DNA of 64,000 bases from Thermoclostridium stercorarium subsp. stercorarium DSM 8532 (GCF_000331995.1 NC_020134.1:2268002-2332001); one strand, 5' to 3'; numbered from the stretch's first letter, positions 9,119 to 18,577 are shown. The notes: a model not told the origin generated them from the letters alone. A program made the numbers and translations.

Positions 9119-10402
9119 TTAAACAACAAGCTCGCCGTCTTTTACCACAATCCTGCCGTTGACTATTGTAGCAACAACCTTGCCTGAAACGTGAAATCCA
9201 TGGAACGGTGAGTTTTTACTTTTCGAAACAAACTTACTTATATCAATTTGGTAGTCCACATTAGGATTAAATATGGTTATATCGGCCATTTTTCCCTCAA
9301 TGAGCCTGCCCTTGTCTATTCCCAGGATTTCCGCAGGTTTAGTTGACATTTTTCTCACAAGCTCCCTCATACTTATATGACCGCCTTTGACAAGGACAGT
9401 ATATGACAGTGGCAGTGCGGTTTCAAACCCGACCATACCGTTAGCCGCCTTGTCAAATTCAACGTTTTTTTCATCCATATGGTGCGGCGCATGATCGGTG
9501 GCAATTATGTCAATTGTTCCGTCACAAAGGCCGCGTATTATAGCCTCAACGTCTTCCTCATTCCTCAGCGGCGGGTTTACTTTGGCCAGTGTATTATAGC
9601 CCGCACATGCTCTTTCGGTAAGGGTAAAGTAATGAGGACATGTTTCAGCGGTTACTTTGACCCCGGTTCTTTTCGCATACCTTATGATTTCAACCCCCAA
9701 AACAGTGCTTACATGGCAAATATGTACAGGAACATCAAATCTTTTTGATAAAATTACATCCCTTGCTATCATGATTTCTTCCGCGGCCTTTGATATACCT
9801 CTGAGTCCCATTTCAGTGGACAGCGCACCTTCGTTCATCACACCGTCCTCTGAAAGCCTTGAATCCTCACAGTGGCATATTACGGGCAGATTAAACATCC
9901 TCGCATACAACATGACTTTTTTCATCACCGAAGAATTTTCCACACAGCGCCCGTCATCCGAAACCCCTACTATGCCCGCTTCCTTCATTTCTCCTATTTC
10001 GGCAAGTTCTTCGCCCCTAAGCCCTTTTGTCATCGCCCCTATCGGGAATACATGAACCACTCCCTCTCTGTTTGCCTTATCGATAATATACCTTATCACC
10101 GTTTTATTATCGGCGACGGGGTTAGTGTTCGGCATACACGCAACCGACGTAAATCCGCCCATGGCAGCGCTCCTTGTACCCGACACAATATCCTCCTTAT
10201 ATTCATATCCGGGATCCCTCAGATGGCAATGGGCGTCAACAAGGCCGGGCAGGACATACAACCCATCCGCATCCAGAACCATGTCCGCATCGGCAGAGTA
10301 ATTTTCTTCGATCCTTGAAACAATCCCATTTTCTATGAAAACATTCTGTCTTTTTTCATATTCATCAGTTACTACAATACCGTTTTTTATAAGTATTTTC
10401 AT
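9119..10402 (-). CDS. pyrC: Dihydroorotase
   Basis: 427-aa class I dihydroorotase that cyclises carbamoyl-aspartate to dihydroorotate in the cytosol. The zinc-binding motif DAHCHLRDPG occurs near residue 56, with further metal ligands in CHCEDS and ICHVST and the late ATDHAPH motif. Length is normal and the catalytic residues appear intact. It is the middle gene of pyrB-pyrC-pyrF, 24 bp after pyrB, with an AGGAGGG ribosome site. Confidence 0.95.
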   Translation of the reverse strand: MKILIKNGIVVTDEYEKRQNVFIENGIVSRIEENYSADADMVLDADGLYVLPGLVDAHCHLRDPGYEYKEDIVSGTRSAAMGGFTSVACMPNTNPVADNKTVIRYIIDKANREGVVHVFPIGAMTKGLRGEELAEIGEMKEAGIVGVSDDGRCVENSSVMKKVMLYARMFNLPVICHCEDSRLSEDGVMNEGALSTEMGLRGISKAAEEIMIARDVILSKRFDVPVHICHVSTVLGVEIIRYAKRTGVKVTAETCPHYFTLTERACAGYNTLAKVNPPLRNEEDVEAIIRGLCDGTIDIIATDHAPHHMDEKNVEFDKAANGMVGFETALPLSYTVLVKGGHISMRELVRKMSTKPAEILGIDKGRLIEGKMADITIFNPNVDYQIDISKFVSKSKNSPFHGFHVSGKVVATIVNGRIVVKDGELVV

Positions 10403-10426
10403 ACAATCCCTCCTTAAAATTATATT

Positions 10427-11416
10427 CTATACGCACGCTTCCTGAACAGGAATATCCACAGTGCCGGACGCATGTCTGGAGACTTTCATGTTTTCCCTCC
10501 CGGCCAGCAGATATAATAAAGCCATTCTTACGGCAACCCCGTTTGTTACCTGCTCATTTATTACCGAATTAAAACCGTCGATTACGCCCGAGGTCATCTC
10601 CACGCCACGATTGACAGGGCCGGGGTGCATCCAAAGGGCATCCTTTTTGGCCAGCGACAGATTGACCTGATTAATTCCGAAGAACCTGGCATATTCGGAC
10701 TTTGAAGGGAACAACGCATTTTTTTGGCGTTCAAGCTGCATTCTCAGTCCCATAACTACATCGGCCTGGTAGAGCGCATCATTAATTGTCGGAGCTATTT
10801 TAGCGCCCATTTTCTCTATTTCAGGCGGTATTAAAGTTGCTGGCCCGTAAATAACAGGCTTTGCTCCCATTTTGGCAAGCCCGATGATATTGCTTCTGGC
10901 AACTCTGCTGTGGTATATGTCACCTATTATTGCAACTTTAAGGCCGCTGAGGGTTTTATAATATTCACGTATGGTAAACATATCAAGAAGCGCCTGGGTG
11001 GGATGCTCGTGCATACCGTCCCCCGCATTGATTACAGAAGCATTTACATGTTTAGCTAAAAGATGCGGTGCGCCGGACATATTATGTCTTATAACTATCA
11101 CATCGGCACCCATTGAGTTCAGGGTTTTGCCTGTGTCGACAAGTGTTTCACCTTTGGCCACACTGCTAACAGACACATTAATGTTAATCGTGTCCGCGCC
11201 CATATATTTTGCCGCCAGTTCAAACGATACCCTGGTTCGGGTGCTGTTTTCATAAAAAAGTATTAAAACCGTTTTTCCCCTAAGATAATTTGTTTTCTTG
11301 TCACCGCTTTGGATAATCCTTTTCATTATCGAGGCGGTGTCAAGTATTGACGTTATTTCGTCCCTTGACAATTCGGCAATTCCCAATATGTCTTTTTTGT
11401 TGATCGTCACACCCAT
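10427..11416 (-). CDS. pyrB: Aspartate carbamoyltransferase catalytic chain
   Basis: 329-aa enzyme joining carbamoyl phosphate to aspartate, the committed step of pyrimidine synthesis. The carbamoyl-phosphate motif STRTRVSFE (about residues 56-64) and HEHPTQALLD (about residues 137-146) are intact. No pyrI regulatory chain follows, unlike the enteric pattern. The ATG lies inside the end of an upstream leader ORF, whose stop falls at the third pyrB codon. Translation of pyrB may thus be coupled to, or reinitiate after, leader translation. Confidence 0.95.
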   Translation of the reverse strand: MGVTINKKDILGIAELSRDEITSILDTASIMKRIIQSGDKKTNYLRGKTVLILFYENSTRTRVSFELAAKYMGADTININVSVSSVAKGETLVDTGKTLNSMGADVIVIRHNMSGAPHLLAKHVNASVINAGDGMHEHPTQALLDMFTIREYYKTLSGLKVAIIGDIYHSRVARSNIIGLAKMGAKPVIYGPATLIPPEIEKMGAKIAPTINDALYQADVVMGLRMQLERQKNALFPSKSEYARFFGINQVNLSLAKKDALWMHPGPVNRGVEMTSGVIDGFNSVINEQVTNGVAVRMALLYLLAGRENMKVSRHASGTVDIPVQEACV

Positions 11417-11595
11417 CCCTCACTTTCAATTGTCAATTTCATACATTTTTTAAAAAAGGCATAAAAAAATAGTAAGACCGAAATCTTACTATTTCGAAAA
11501 TCAAATATTTCATTTTTTAAAAAAGGAAATACGATGCCTGGGGATATAAGCTTTTTCCTTTTAAGTTTTATCAACACCCCAGTGTTGTGCAACAT
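11407..11595 (-). CDS. pyrL-like leader peptide
   Basis: 62-aa leader ORF with an excellent ribosome site (AAAGGAGTGACG-ATG). It reads straight through an intrinsic terminator and ends within the first codons of pyrB. The coding region includes T-rich runs just before the hairpin. This matches the enteric pyrBI leader logic: when UTP is low, polymerase pauses at U-rich sites, the ribosome closes up and disrupts the terminator; when UTP is high, the terminator forms. The peptide sequence itself probably has no function. Homology to enteric PyrL is not claimed. A frame-compatible GTG lies two codons upstream. Confidence 0.7.
   Translation of the reverse strand: MLHNTGVLIKLKRKKLISPGIVFPFLKNEIFDFRNSKISVLLFFYAFFKKCMKLTIESEGWV
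11463..11494 (-). terminator. Attenuator terminator inside the pyr leader
   Basis: Perfect 11-bp stem AAATAGTAAGA/TCTTACTATTT with a 6-nt loop followed by a run of T on the minus strand, about 50 nt before pyrB and entirely inside the leader ORF. A ribosome translating close behind polymerase would melt it. Confidence 0.85.
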
Positions 11596-11619
11596 CGTCA
11601 CTCCTTTAAAATTTTTAAT

Positions 11620-11678
11620 ATTGTATCATAATTTTCATTCGCCGTCTATATATAATTAAAAAAATTATCCTTTGTCAA
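11620..11678 (-). promoter_or_regulatory. Candidate pyr operon promoters
   Basis: Two overlapping sigma-A candidates on the minus strand: TTGACA (complement 11673-11678) with an 18-nt spacer to TATATA (11649-11654), and a nearer TAGACG with a 17-nt spacer to TACAAT (11620-11625). Either would start the transcript just before the leader peptide ribosome site. No PyrR-binding consensus was seen. Confidence 0.5.
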
Positions 11679-11884
11679 TAACTAAAATATTACTTTTATG
11701 TATTTTTATAACATATTGCTGACAAAAACTCAAAACTACAATCCCGGAACAATTGCCTGTCATATTCCACATTTATTATTATTTTATGTTTTCATGGCAA
11801 CTTTTACAGGTTGAAACATACGTAATATTATGTTAACCTATTAACTGTAATTGTGAAACGACTGCATAAGAAAGGAGAACGGCG

Positions 11885-12139
11885 ATGTTTCAGCATATAC
11901 AGATGATTTACAAAAAACTAAGCAGTTTAAACAGAATATCCAAGAGCCTGCTGAAGATAGGTCTGTGGAGTCTTATTACACTGACTGCGGCTTCTGCCGT
12001 ACTGGCTGTCATCAATATGCTGGAACCTGTCAGTTTCTCCTGCAAACCGTTACTAATTCAGTCGCTCTTCATATACGGATTTTATCTGTGGGCAGAACTG
12101 ACGATAGGTGCATTAATATTGGATTCGGTTTTCCAATAA
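11885..12139 (+). CDS. Small membrane protein of unknown function
   Basis: 84-aa protein with two predicted membrane spans (about residues 24-46 and 56-78) and a basic N-terminus. The ATG follows AGAAAGGAGAACGGCG, a strong ribosome site, which supports a real gene. It is transcribed away from the pyr operon and followed by a good terminator. No family was recognised. Confidence 0.6.
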   Translation: MFQHIQMIYKKLSSLNRISKSLLKIGLWSLITLTAASAVLAVINMLEPVSFSCKPLLIQSLFIYGFYLWAELTIGALILDSVFQ

Positions 12140-12280
12140 CCTGAGTCATGTCTCAGGCACACCACGGATAATCCCGGAAACATGCGGTTGCCCGATGGCA
12201 ATGCATGATTTTCTCCCATGCCATTATTATTCTCCATAAAAGACTCTTTGTTATTATGAACAAACCTGTCTCTGAGTTGA

Positions 12281-12309
12281 ACCTGGCCGTCTTCGCCAGG
12301 TTTTTTTAT
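12281..12309 (+). terminator. Intrinsic terminator
   Basis: AACCTGGC stem pairing with GCCAGGTT across a short loop and followed by seven T residues; it ends the small membrane-protein transcript. Confidence 0.85.
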
Positions 12310-12351
12310 ATCAGCTTTTCCACTGTATTGTCCGTTACATGATCTTTCGGG

Positions 12352-12393
12352 CAAAAAAATAAGTTTGCTTTTAAAAGCAAACTTATTTTTTAC
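12352..12393 (-). terminator. Bidirectional terminator after secF
   Basis: Long symmetric hairpin, AAATAAGTTTGC on both arms around TTTTAAAA, with A and T runs at the two ends, so it can terminate either strand. It lies 24 bp beyond the secF stop. Confidence 0.85.
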
Positions 12394-12416
12394 CCGAATA
12401 TAAAGTCAATTCGTGA

Positions 12417-13361
12417 TTATGCACTTTTCATCAATTTTGCCATGTTTCTTTTTCTCCACATTAACCATAACGGGCTTGCAATGAACACCGTTGAGTAAAC
12501 GCCAGCCACAAAACCCACTATCAGAGGAAGGCTGAATTCCACAAGCGAACTTATATTATTCACGGCGGCAAAGATAAACAATGTAATAAGCGTGATCAAA
12601 GTAGTGGCGGAAGTATTTATTGTACGTGTCAGCGACTGATTGATACTGGTATTGACTATCTCGTCAAGGGTACTTTTTTTCATAAGTTTCATGTTTTCAC
12701 GAATTCTGTCATATATAATAATCGTATCGTTCAGTGAATATCCTATAATGGTCAGAATCGCTGAAATAAACACTTCCCCGAGGGGATATTTCAAAATGGG
12801 ATACATTGCAAGCGTTATCAGGATATCATGGATCAGGGCTATAATCGCCGTAATTGCGGCCGCCAAACCATGTATTGCGCTAAATCTCCAGGTTACATAC
12901 AGAATGATAATCACCGAAGCAATTAATACTGCCCTTAGCCCGTTCAACAGGGTTTCGCGTCCGATACTCGGCTCAACGCTGAGCATTTCCTGATTTCCGC
13001 CTTCTTTGACATCAAAATTTTCCGAAATCACGTCAATTACCAAATCTCTTTCTTTGGCGGTCAATGTCTGTTCACTTGCAATATCCAGCCTGAGCATGTA
13101 AATTGTCTCATTTTCCGAAGCGGGATTATTGGTCTTCTGAGTCTGAGCGGTTACAGACTTTCCCAGCGCCTTTTCCACCAAATCTTCCGCCAGGTTTGGA
13201 TCAACTTCGCTGTTTGTTTCTATCATTATTCTTGTACCACCACTGAACTCAATATCCAAATCAATTCCGTTGATAAAGTAAAATATAATACCAACAGCTA
13301 TAACAGCCAGGGATATTAGGAAAAACTTTTTTTGGTGCTTTACTACGTTTATCTGTTTCAT
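12417..13361 (-). CDS. secF: Protein-export membrane protein SecF
   Basis: 314-aa RND-type membrane subunit that works with SecD to drive late steps of Sec-dependent export with the proton or sodium gradient. One N-terminal membrane helix is followed by the periplasmic domain with GIDLDIEFSGGTR near residue 30, then five more helices. The conserved IIGYSLNDTIIIYDRIREN segment lies near residue 210. Start after GGAGG. Encoded directly after secD with 15 bp between. Confidence 0.95.
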   Translation of the reverse strand: MKQINVVKHQKKFFLISLAVIAVGIIFYFINGIDLDIEFSGGTRIMIETNSEVDPNLAEDLVEKALGKSVTAQTQKTNNPASENETIYMLRLDIASEQTLTAKERDLVIDVISENFDVKEGGNQEMLSVEPSIGRETLLNGLRAVLIASVIIILYVTWRFSAIHGLAAAITAIIALIHDILITLAMYPILKYPLGEVFISAILTIIGYSLNDTIIIYDRIRENMKLMKKSTLDEIVNTSINQSLTRTINTSATTLITLITLFIFAAVNNISSLVEFSLPLIVGFVAGVYSTVFIASPLWLMWRKRNMAKLMKSA

Positions 13362-13376
13362 TTCATTTACCTCCGG

Positions 13377-14657
13377 TTATTTTACTCCATACAGCCATTT
13401 GTTTTTGAAAGCGCCGATTCCTGACACTCCTTCAAGCATTAATTTTGTTGCGGTTACAGCCGTTAAGAAGCTTATTGCCACACCAATACCAAGTGTCAAT
13501 GCAAATCCCTTTATGGGACCTGACCCCAGCGCATACAAAACAACGGCAGATATCAGAGTAGTAACGTTAGAGTCCAAAACCGCGGCAAATGCACGGTGGA
13601 ATCCCTGATCTATCGCTGATCTCAATGTTTTTCCCGCTCTTAATTCTTCCTTAATCCTTTCATAAATAACACAGTTGGCATCCACGCCCATACCAATGGA
13701 AAGAATAATACCGCCTATACCGGGCAAAGTAATGGAGATTCCGGTCCATGCAACCGACAATATCGTCAAAACCGCAAGCCCAAACAAGGCTATGCTTGCA
13801 ATTACACCCGGGAGCCTGTATACCAGAATCATAAAAAGGCATACAAGCAAAAAACCTATTATTCCGGCTTTGACTGCAACATTCATCGCCCCTTCGCCGA
13901 GCTGAGGGCTTATTGAATCCACCTTTGTTGCAACCAGCCTGAACGGAAGCGCTCCGGAACGTATTGTCGCGGCAAGCTCTGCGGCTTCTTCCGCATTGGC
14001 CATTCCGGTTATGATGGCTTTTCCGCCTTCAATCTTCTGATTTACAATAGGAGCTGAAATCAGCTGATCATCCATAAATATGGCTATTGGCTTTCCAACC
14101 AGCCGCCCTGTTGCTTCGGCGAAAGCTTCGGAACCTGATTCATCCAGTTCAAGGGCAACGACCCAGCTACCCTGTTCCTGGTACGGCGCTGCGTTTGCAT
14201 CTTTTACCTGATTTCCCTGAATAATTATTTTACCGGTGGGTAAATAAATTCCGTTTTCGTCAACCTTATCCTCATCAACTTCCTGGAATGTTAAAAGAGC
14301 GGTTTTTCCAAGTTCATTAAGCTGATCCTGCGGGTTAAAGTTTGTTTCCCCCGCTGCCCATGGAATTTCAATAATTATACGATCATTAACGCTGTCTATG
14401 TTTATGCTGCGGTCAAATATGTTTTTTGCGTCAAGTCTTTTTCCAAGAATTGTTTTCGCAGATTCCAGTCCCTTATCGATTTCGTCGTCGGTAAGTGAAG
14501 ACTTGTCAATATCCGGTTCCAGTACTGCATATATTCCTCCGCGGATATCTATTCCGGTGCGGATATTGTTCTTCTTCACCTCGTTGTAAGCCAGAAATGC
14601 GCATACTGTAATCACAAGAATAACCGAAACCAGCTTCAGTATGCCGTATTTTTGCAT
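13377..14657 (-). CDS. secD: Protein-export membrane protein SecD
   Basis: 426-aa SecD: N-terminal helix, RTGIDIRGGIYAVLEP near residue 33, a large external P1 domain, and five C-terminal helices with the SIGMGVDANCVIYERIKEELR motif near residue 320 that carries the conserved Asp of the ion path. The length is that of the short Gram-positive form. secD-secF lies downstream of the SCIFF maturase on the same strand, a neighbourhood often noted for SCIFF genes in clostridia. Confidence 0.95.
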   Translation of the reverse strand: MQKYGILKLVSVILVITVCAFLAYNEVKKNNIRTGIDIRGGIYAVLEPDIDKSSLTDDEIDKGLESAKTILGKRLDAKNIFDRSINIDSVNDRIIIEIPWAAGETNFNPQDQLNELGKTALLTFQEVDEDKVDENGIYLPTGKIIIQGNQVKDANAAPYQEQGSWVVALELDESGSEAFAEATGRLVGKPIAIFMDDQLISAPIVNQKIEGGKAIITGMANAEEAAELAATIRSGALPFRLVATKVDSISPQLGEGAMNVAVKAGIIGFLLVCLFMILVYRLPGVIASIALFGLAVLTILSVAWTGISITLPGIGGIILSIGMGVDANCVIYERIKEELRAGKTLRSAIDQGFHRAFAAVLDSNVTTLISAVVLYALGSGPIKGFALTLGIGVAISFLTAVTATKLMLEGVSGIGAFKNKWLYGVK

Positions 14658-14799
14658 GCTATACTCCTCCTTTGTCAGACGCCGCTCATGTTATTATAAA
14701 TCCTGTCAGGTTCTTTGGTCAACAAAAGATTTCAGACCCATCGCCGGCAACCCAATTCAGAAAAATCCGTAAAGATTAAATTGCTGCAAATTTTACAGG

Positions 14800-16158
14800 C
14801 TATCCTACCAACTCCTGTGCTTTGAGCCACAAGGCACATTCAATTCTTTTTCTCTCCAGTTCACAGCCTATTTCATAAACATCAAACAAGTCTTTGCGGA
14901 AACTCCAAGCATTTGCCGCGCACCCGCCGCTGCAGTAGAATTTTGCCCAGCAGTTTCTGCATTTTTTCTTCGTATAAACGGTTATCTCCCTGAAAGTATC
15001 CACTATTTCCCGTTTTGTAATGCCGGTAAAAACATTTCCGAGTTTAAACTGCTCATACCCTGCGAACTGATGGCACGGATACAGGTCACCATTCGGCGTG
15101 ACCGCAAGGTACTCCGTTCCAGAGCCGCATCCTCTGAGCCGCTTTGCCACACAAGGCCCTCCCTCAAGGTCCAGCATGAAGTGAAAAAAGTTTACCTTTC
15201 TTCCCTGTTTTCTTAATTCCGATAACCTTAATGCCAGCCTTTCATATTCGGAGAATATTTTCGGCAGATGTTCCTTCCTGATTTCAAGCCCTGAACCGTC
15301 GGGAAGCACCACCGGTTCTATTGACAACTGATCAAACCCCAGATCGGCCATATGCATGACATCTTCTGAAAAATCAAGATTATTTTGCGTAAACGTCCCG
15401 CGAATATAATAATCCTTCTCTTTACGAATCGATACCATTTTCCGGAATTTAGGCACAACCGTGTCATAGCATCCGCTGCCGTCGCGCCTTACCCTCATCG
15501 CGTCGTTTACTTCCCTGCGCCCGTCAAGACTTAAAACGATATTATCCATTGTTTCATTCAGATATTCCATTATTTCGTCATTGAGCAAAAGACCGTTTGT
15601 AGTGATTGTAAACCTGAACCTCTTGTTTGCGCTCTTTTCCCTTTCCCTCGCGTATTCAACGGTGCGCTTGACGGTCTCGAGATTCAGCAGCGGCTCGCCG
15701 CCGAAAAAGTCTATTTCAATATTCCTTCTGTTGCCCGAATTTTCTATAACGAAATCAATAGCCTTCCTTGCGACGTCAGGGGACATAAGGGACTTCTCGC
15801 CATGATAGTTTCCTTCCCCCGCAAAACAGTACTTGCACCGCAAATTGCAGTCATGTGCCATGTGAAGGCAAAGCGCTTTGACAACGGTTGGCGTTGTTCG
15901 TGATGTGAATATTTCTTCATAGGGATCGGACGAAAACAAAAGCCCGTTTGCTTTCAGCGTTTCAAGTTCTGACAGAGCCTCATCAACTACTTCTTCGCCC
16001 AACTCCTGTTTAAGAAGCGATACTTTTTCTTCCGCGGGTGCACCGTTTTCATCAAAGCATGACAATACCCTTGCCGCCACGTCATCGAGTATGTGCACCG
16101 CACCGCTGTTAACATCAAGAACCATATTCGTATCAAAAATTCTAAACTGATGAATCAT
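14800..16158 (-). CDS. SCIFF ranthipeptide maturase, radical SAM/SPASM
   Basis: 452-aa radical-SAM enzyme that installs thioether crosslinks on the six-cysteine SCIFF peptide encoded just upstream. The N-terminal 90 residues form a peptide-recognition-like domain; CNLRCKYC near residue 108 is the CxxxCxxC cluster motif, followed by FFGGEP. The C-terminal SPASM half has the expected cysteines (CHQF, CRNCWAKFYCSGGC and a late Cys). The ATG at 16158 follows AAGGGGAAG. It belongs to the CteB-like family by motif order and context. Biological role of the peptide is unsettled; a signalling function has been proposed for ranthipeptides. Confidence 0.93.
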   Translation of the reverse strand: MIHQFRIFDTNMVLDVNSGAVHILDDVAARVLSCFDENGAPAEEKVSLLKQELGEEVVDEALSELETLKANGLLFSSDPYEEIFTSRTTPTVVKALCLHMAHDCNLRCKYCFAGEGNYHGEKSLMSPDVARKAIDFVIENSGNRRNIEIDFFGGEPLLNLETVKRTVEYAREREKSANKRFRFTITTNGLLLNDEIMEYLNETMDNIVLSLDGRREVNDAMRVRRDGSGCYDTVVPKFRKMVSIRKEKDYYIRGTFTQNNLDFSEDVMHMADLGFDQLSIEPVVLPDGSGLEIRKEHLPKIFSEYERLALRLSELRKQGRKVNFFHFMLDLEGGPCVAKRLRGCGSGTEYLAVTPNGDLYPCHQFAGYEQFKLGNVFTGITKREIVDTFREITVYTKKKCRNCWAKFYCSGGCAANAWSFRKDLFDVYEIGCELERKRIECALWLKAQELVG

Positions 16159-16199
16159 CAATTCTTCCCCTTATTTCTGTAATTAAAATTTTAAGAAAT

Positions 16200-16220
16200 A
16201 AAAAGGGCTTTTACAGCCCC
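16200..16220 (-). terminator. Small hairpin between SCIFF and maturase
   Basis: GGGCT stem pairing with AGCCC and followed by TTTTT on the minus strand, between precursor and maturase genes. It probably acts as a partial terminator that leaves more precursor than enzyme mRNA. Confidence 0.55.
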
Positions 16221-16237
16221 ATCTGATAATTGCCATA

Positions 16238-16375
16238 TTACCTCTCGCATTTCTGATTGGCAACTGTACAGGAGGTTTTGCAGGCCGACTGGCATGATGT
16301 CTGGCATTCGCCACAGCCAACCTTCTTTAAATCCTTATTTAATATATTGCCGCTCAAGGTTTTTATGTGTTTCAT
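16238..16375 (-). CDS. SCIFF ranthipeptide precursor
   Basis: 45-aa peptide with the six-cysteines-in-forty-five-residues pattern. It starts MKHIKTLSG, the conserved leader of the family, and has Cys at 21, 24, 28, 32, 36 and 43, with Thr or Ser acceptors between. The start follows AGGAGG at ideal spacing. It is the substrate of the adjacent radical-SAM enzyme, which forms sulfur-to-carbon thioether links, and is almost universal in Clostridia. Confidence 0.95.
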   Translation of the reverse strand: MKHIKTLSGNILNKDLKKVGCGECQTSCQSACKTSCTVANQKCER

Positions 16376-16488
16376 GATTTATAGCCTCCTATCATCAATT
16401 TTCTATGTACCGGACAATTATACCATACACAAAACATTAATTGCAAGTTAGCGATTAAAGCTGGAAAATATACCTTTCCCTTGAATGT

Positions 16489-16950
16489 CTACTGTTTTCT
16501 GTTTATTAGCACTTCAATGTTCATATAACGTCTGACCATTGTTTCAGCCTGATCTATGATATCGTTCAGAAACATTTTGTATAAATCTATGTCATTAATC
16601 ATATATTTTGCATCAAGAATACGCTCCGTCAGTAAACAGTATTTTTTCAAAACTTCGGGTTCCTCAAGCACTTTGTTATATCTGTCTTTTGCCAGTGTGA
16701 GTTTTAAAAGGGACGGTATTTTCACCATGTAGTTTTCTTCCCGGTTTTCAACTCCCAGAAGCATGGACAAATCAATATCCAGCTTATTGATTATTTTCAG
16801 CAGTATTTCAAGATTGGGATTCTTTTTTATACCGTTCTCAATCTGTGACAGGTATCCCGGCGAAATATCCAATTCCCTTGCAAAATCGCTCAAAGAAATG
16901 TTTTTTTCTTCGCGTTTCGCTCTTATTATTTCTCCAACTTTAATCTCCAT
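16489..16950 (-). CDS. XRE-family transcriptional regulator
   Basis: 153-aa DNA-binding protein with an N-terminal helix-turn-helix (VGEIIRAKREEKNISLSDFA, then the recognition region ISPGYLSQIENGIKKNP, residues about 4-45), similar to SinR/XRE repressors, and a C-terminal helical domain of unknown role. The ATG at 16950 sits after GGTGGGGGGG. It lies 113 bp upstream of the SCIFF gene on the same strand and could regulate it, but no operator was identified. Confidence 0.8.
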   Translation of the reverse strand: MEIKVGEIIRAKREEKNISLSDFARELDISPGYLSQIENGIKKNPNLEILLKIINKLDIDLSMLLGVENREENYMVKIPSLLKLTLAKDRYNKVLEEPEVLKKYCLLTERILDAKYMINDIDLYKMFLNDIIDQAETMVRRYMNIEVLINRKQ

Positions 16951-17044
16951 TAAAATAACCCCCCCACCAGCCAAGAAAAATATAAAAACATATCATCATC
17001 AAACCAACATTTTATTTTTTATCAAAAAGCTTTTCTGCCGTTTT

Positions 17045-18286
17045 CTAATTTGAAATAACAACTCTGTGATACATCTTTTTACCCTTTCTTATAAACAGCT
17101 GCCCTTCTTTAAAATCATCGGAAGTGATTATTCTGTTCTGATCATCTACACGTTCGCCGTTGATATAAATTCCCCCCTGGCTTATAAGTCTTCTTCCCTC
17201 GCCTTTTGAGGGGATCAAACCGGCCTTCATAAGCAGATCCAGTATACCGATGCCGTCTTTTAAATCATCCCCGCTTATCTCGGTTGTCGGAGCGCTGCTC
17301 AAATCACCGCCGTCGGCGAACAGAGCTCTTGCCGCCTGCTGAGCTTTCCGGGCCTCCTCCTCGCCATGGACAATTTTAGTTACTTCATAAGCAAGGATTT
17401 CCTTGGCTTCATTAATTTTTTCATCCCTGTACTGGGCCAGTCTTTCAATTTCTTCCATCGGCAGGAATGTTAACAGCTTAAGGAATCTTATAACATCGGC
17501 ATCGTTTACGTTGCGCCAGTACTGGTAGAAATCATAGGGGGAAGTTTTTTCAGGATCAAGCCATACCGCACCTTTTTGGGTTTTTCCCATCTTTTTCCCC
17601 TCACTGGTTGTCAACAGGCAGAATGTCATTCCATATGCCTCTTCTCCCTTAACACGGCGTATCAAATCAATGCCGGCAAGAATATTGCTCCACTGATCGT
17701 CTCCGCCCAATTCAAGAATACAGTTGTAATCCTGATACAGTCTCAAAAAGTCATAACTTTGCATCAGCATGTAATTAAATTCTATAAAGGAAAGCCCTCT
17801 TTCAAGCCTTGATTTAAAGCATTCTGCCGCAAGCATTCTGTTAACCGAAAAATGCACGCCTATCTCCCTTAAGAATTCCACATAATTCAATCCCAGAAGC
17901 CAGTCTCCGTTATTGACCATAATAGCCTTGCCGTCCGAAAAATCAATAAGCTTCTCCATTTGGACCTTAAACCGGCTCGCATTATAATCAATCTGCTCTT
18001 TTGTAAGCATTTGACGCATATCTGTTCTTCCGCTGGGATCTCCCACCATCGCCGTTCCGCCGCCGAGCACTGCAATCGGCCTGTGCCCTGCTTTCTGCAT
18101 ATGAGACATCACAATCAACTGCAGAAGATGCCCCACATGCAAGCTGTCGGCAGTGGGATCAAAACCTATGTAAAAAGTAACCTGCTGACTGCCCAATATT
18201 TCGCGTATTTTATCTTCATTCGTAGTCTGAGCAATAAAACCCCGTTCCTTCAAAACATCAAAAACATTCCTGCTCAATTTACCCAT
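17045..18286 (-). CDS. tyrS: Tyrosine--tRNA ligase
   Basis: 413-aa class I aminoacyl-tRNA synthetase (TyrS1 type). The HIGH-class motif appears as HVGH within [16 protein letters not shown] (about residues 40-55), the KMSKS-class loop as [13 protein letters not shown] (about residue 231), and an S4-like RNA-binding domain ends the protein. The annotated ATG lies directly against the AAAGGATG ribosome site, so the TTG three codons later (18277) may be the true start. No T-box was found upstream, unusual for a clostridial tyrosyl-tRNA synthetase but not unprecedented. Confidence 0.94.
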   Translation of the reverse strand: MGKLSRNVFDVLKERGFIAQTTNEDKIREILGSQQVTFYIGFDPTADSLHVGHLLQLIVMSHMQKAGHRPIAVLGGGTAMVGDPSGRTDMRQMLTKEQIDYNASRFKVQMEKLIDFSDGKAIMVNNGDWLLGLNYVEFLREIGVHFSVNRMLAAECFKSRLERGLSFIEFNYMLMQSYDFLRLYQDYNCILELGGDDQWSNILAGIDLIRRVKGEEAYGMTFCLLTTSEGKKMGKTQKGAVWLDPEKTSPYDFYQYWRNVNDADVIRFLKLLTFLPMEEIERLAQYRDEKINEAKEILAYEVTKIVHGEEEARKAQQAARALFADGGDLSSAPTTEISGDDLKDGIGILDLLMKAGLIPSKGEGRRLISQGGIYINGERVDDQNRIITSDDFKEGQLFIRKGKKMYHRVVISN

Positions 18287-18405
18287 CCTTTCATAGGTTG
18301 TAAATTTGCATATATTAACTTAAAATGAAATCATACTAAGAAATATACTTTTAACAATTATAATGAATTATTCCCCAAAGTTCCAGTGTAATCGAAAAAA
18401 AACTT

Positions 18406-18431
18406 TTGACTTCATAAATTTATGTTATAAT
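18406..18431 (+). promoter_or_regulatory. Candidate extended -10 promoter before the PBP gene
   Basis: TATAAT at 18426-18431 preceded by TG one base upstream (extended -10), with TTGACT at 18406-18411. The 14-nt spacer is short for a -35, so the extended -10 element is the main support. A downstream alternative TAATAT would give a 16-nt spacer. Confidence 0.5.
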
Positions 18432-18577
18432 ATTAACATCTTTTAGAGGGTGCTATTCGGATAAACCCGACCTTAAATATTTCCTGCCTGTATATTTTAC
18501 CTTTTTTAACCGTATAAAATTAAACAGTTTTTAAAAAAATTCTCCGAAAATAAGCATTCCTCTTGGGAGGAAAAATT

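Noticed and set aside
11407-11700. PyrR-type control of the pyr operon.
   Set aside because: No PyrR anti-antiterminator motif was seen; a leader ORF and a single terminator explain the layout better.
18287-18400. A T-box upstream of tyrS.
   Set aside because: No GGTGG-type T-box core or terminator hairpin is present in the AT-rich leader.
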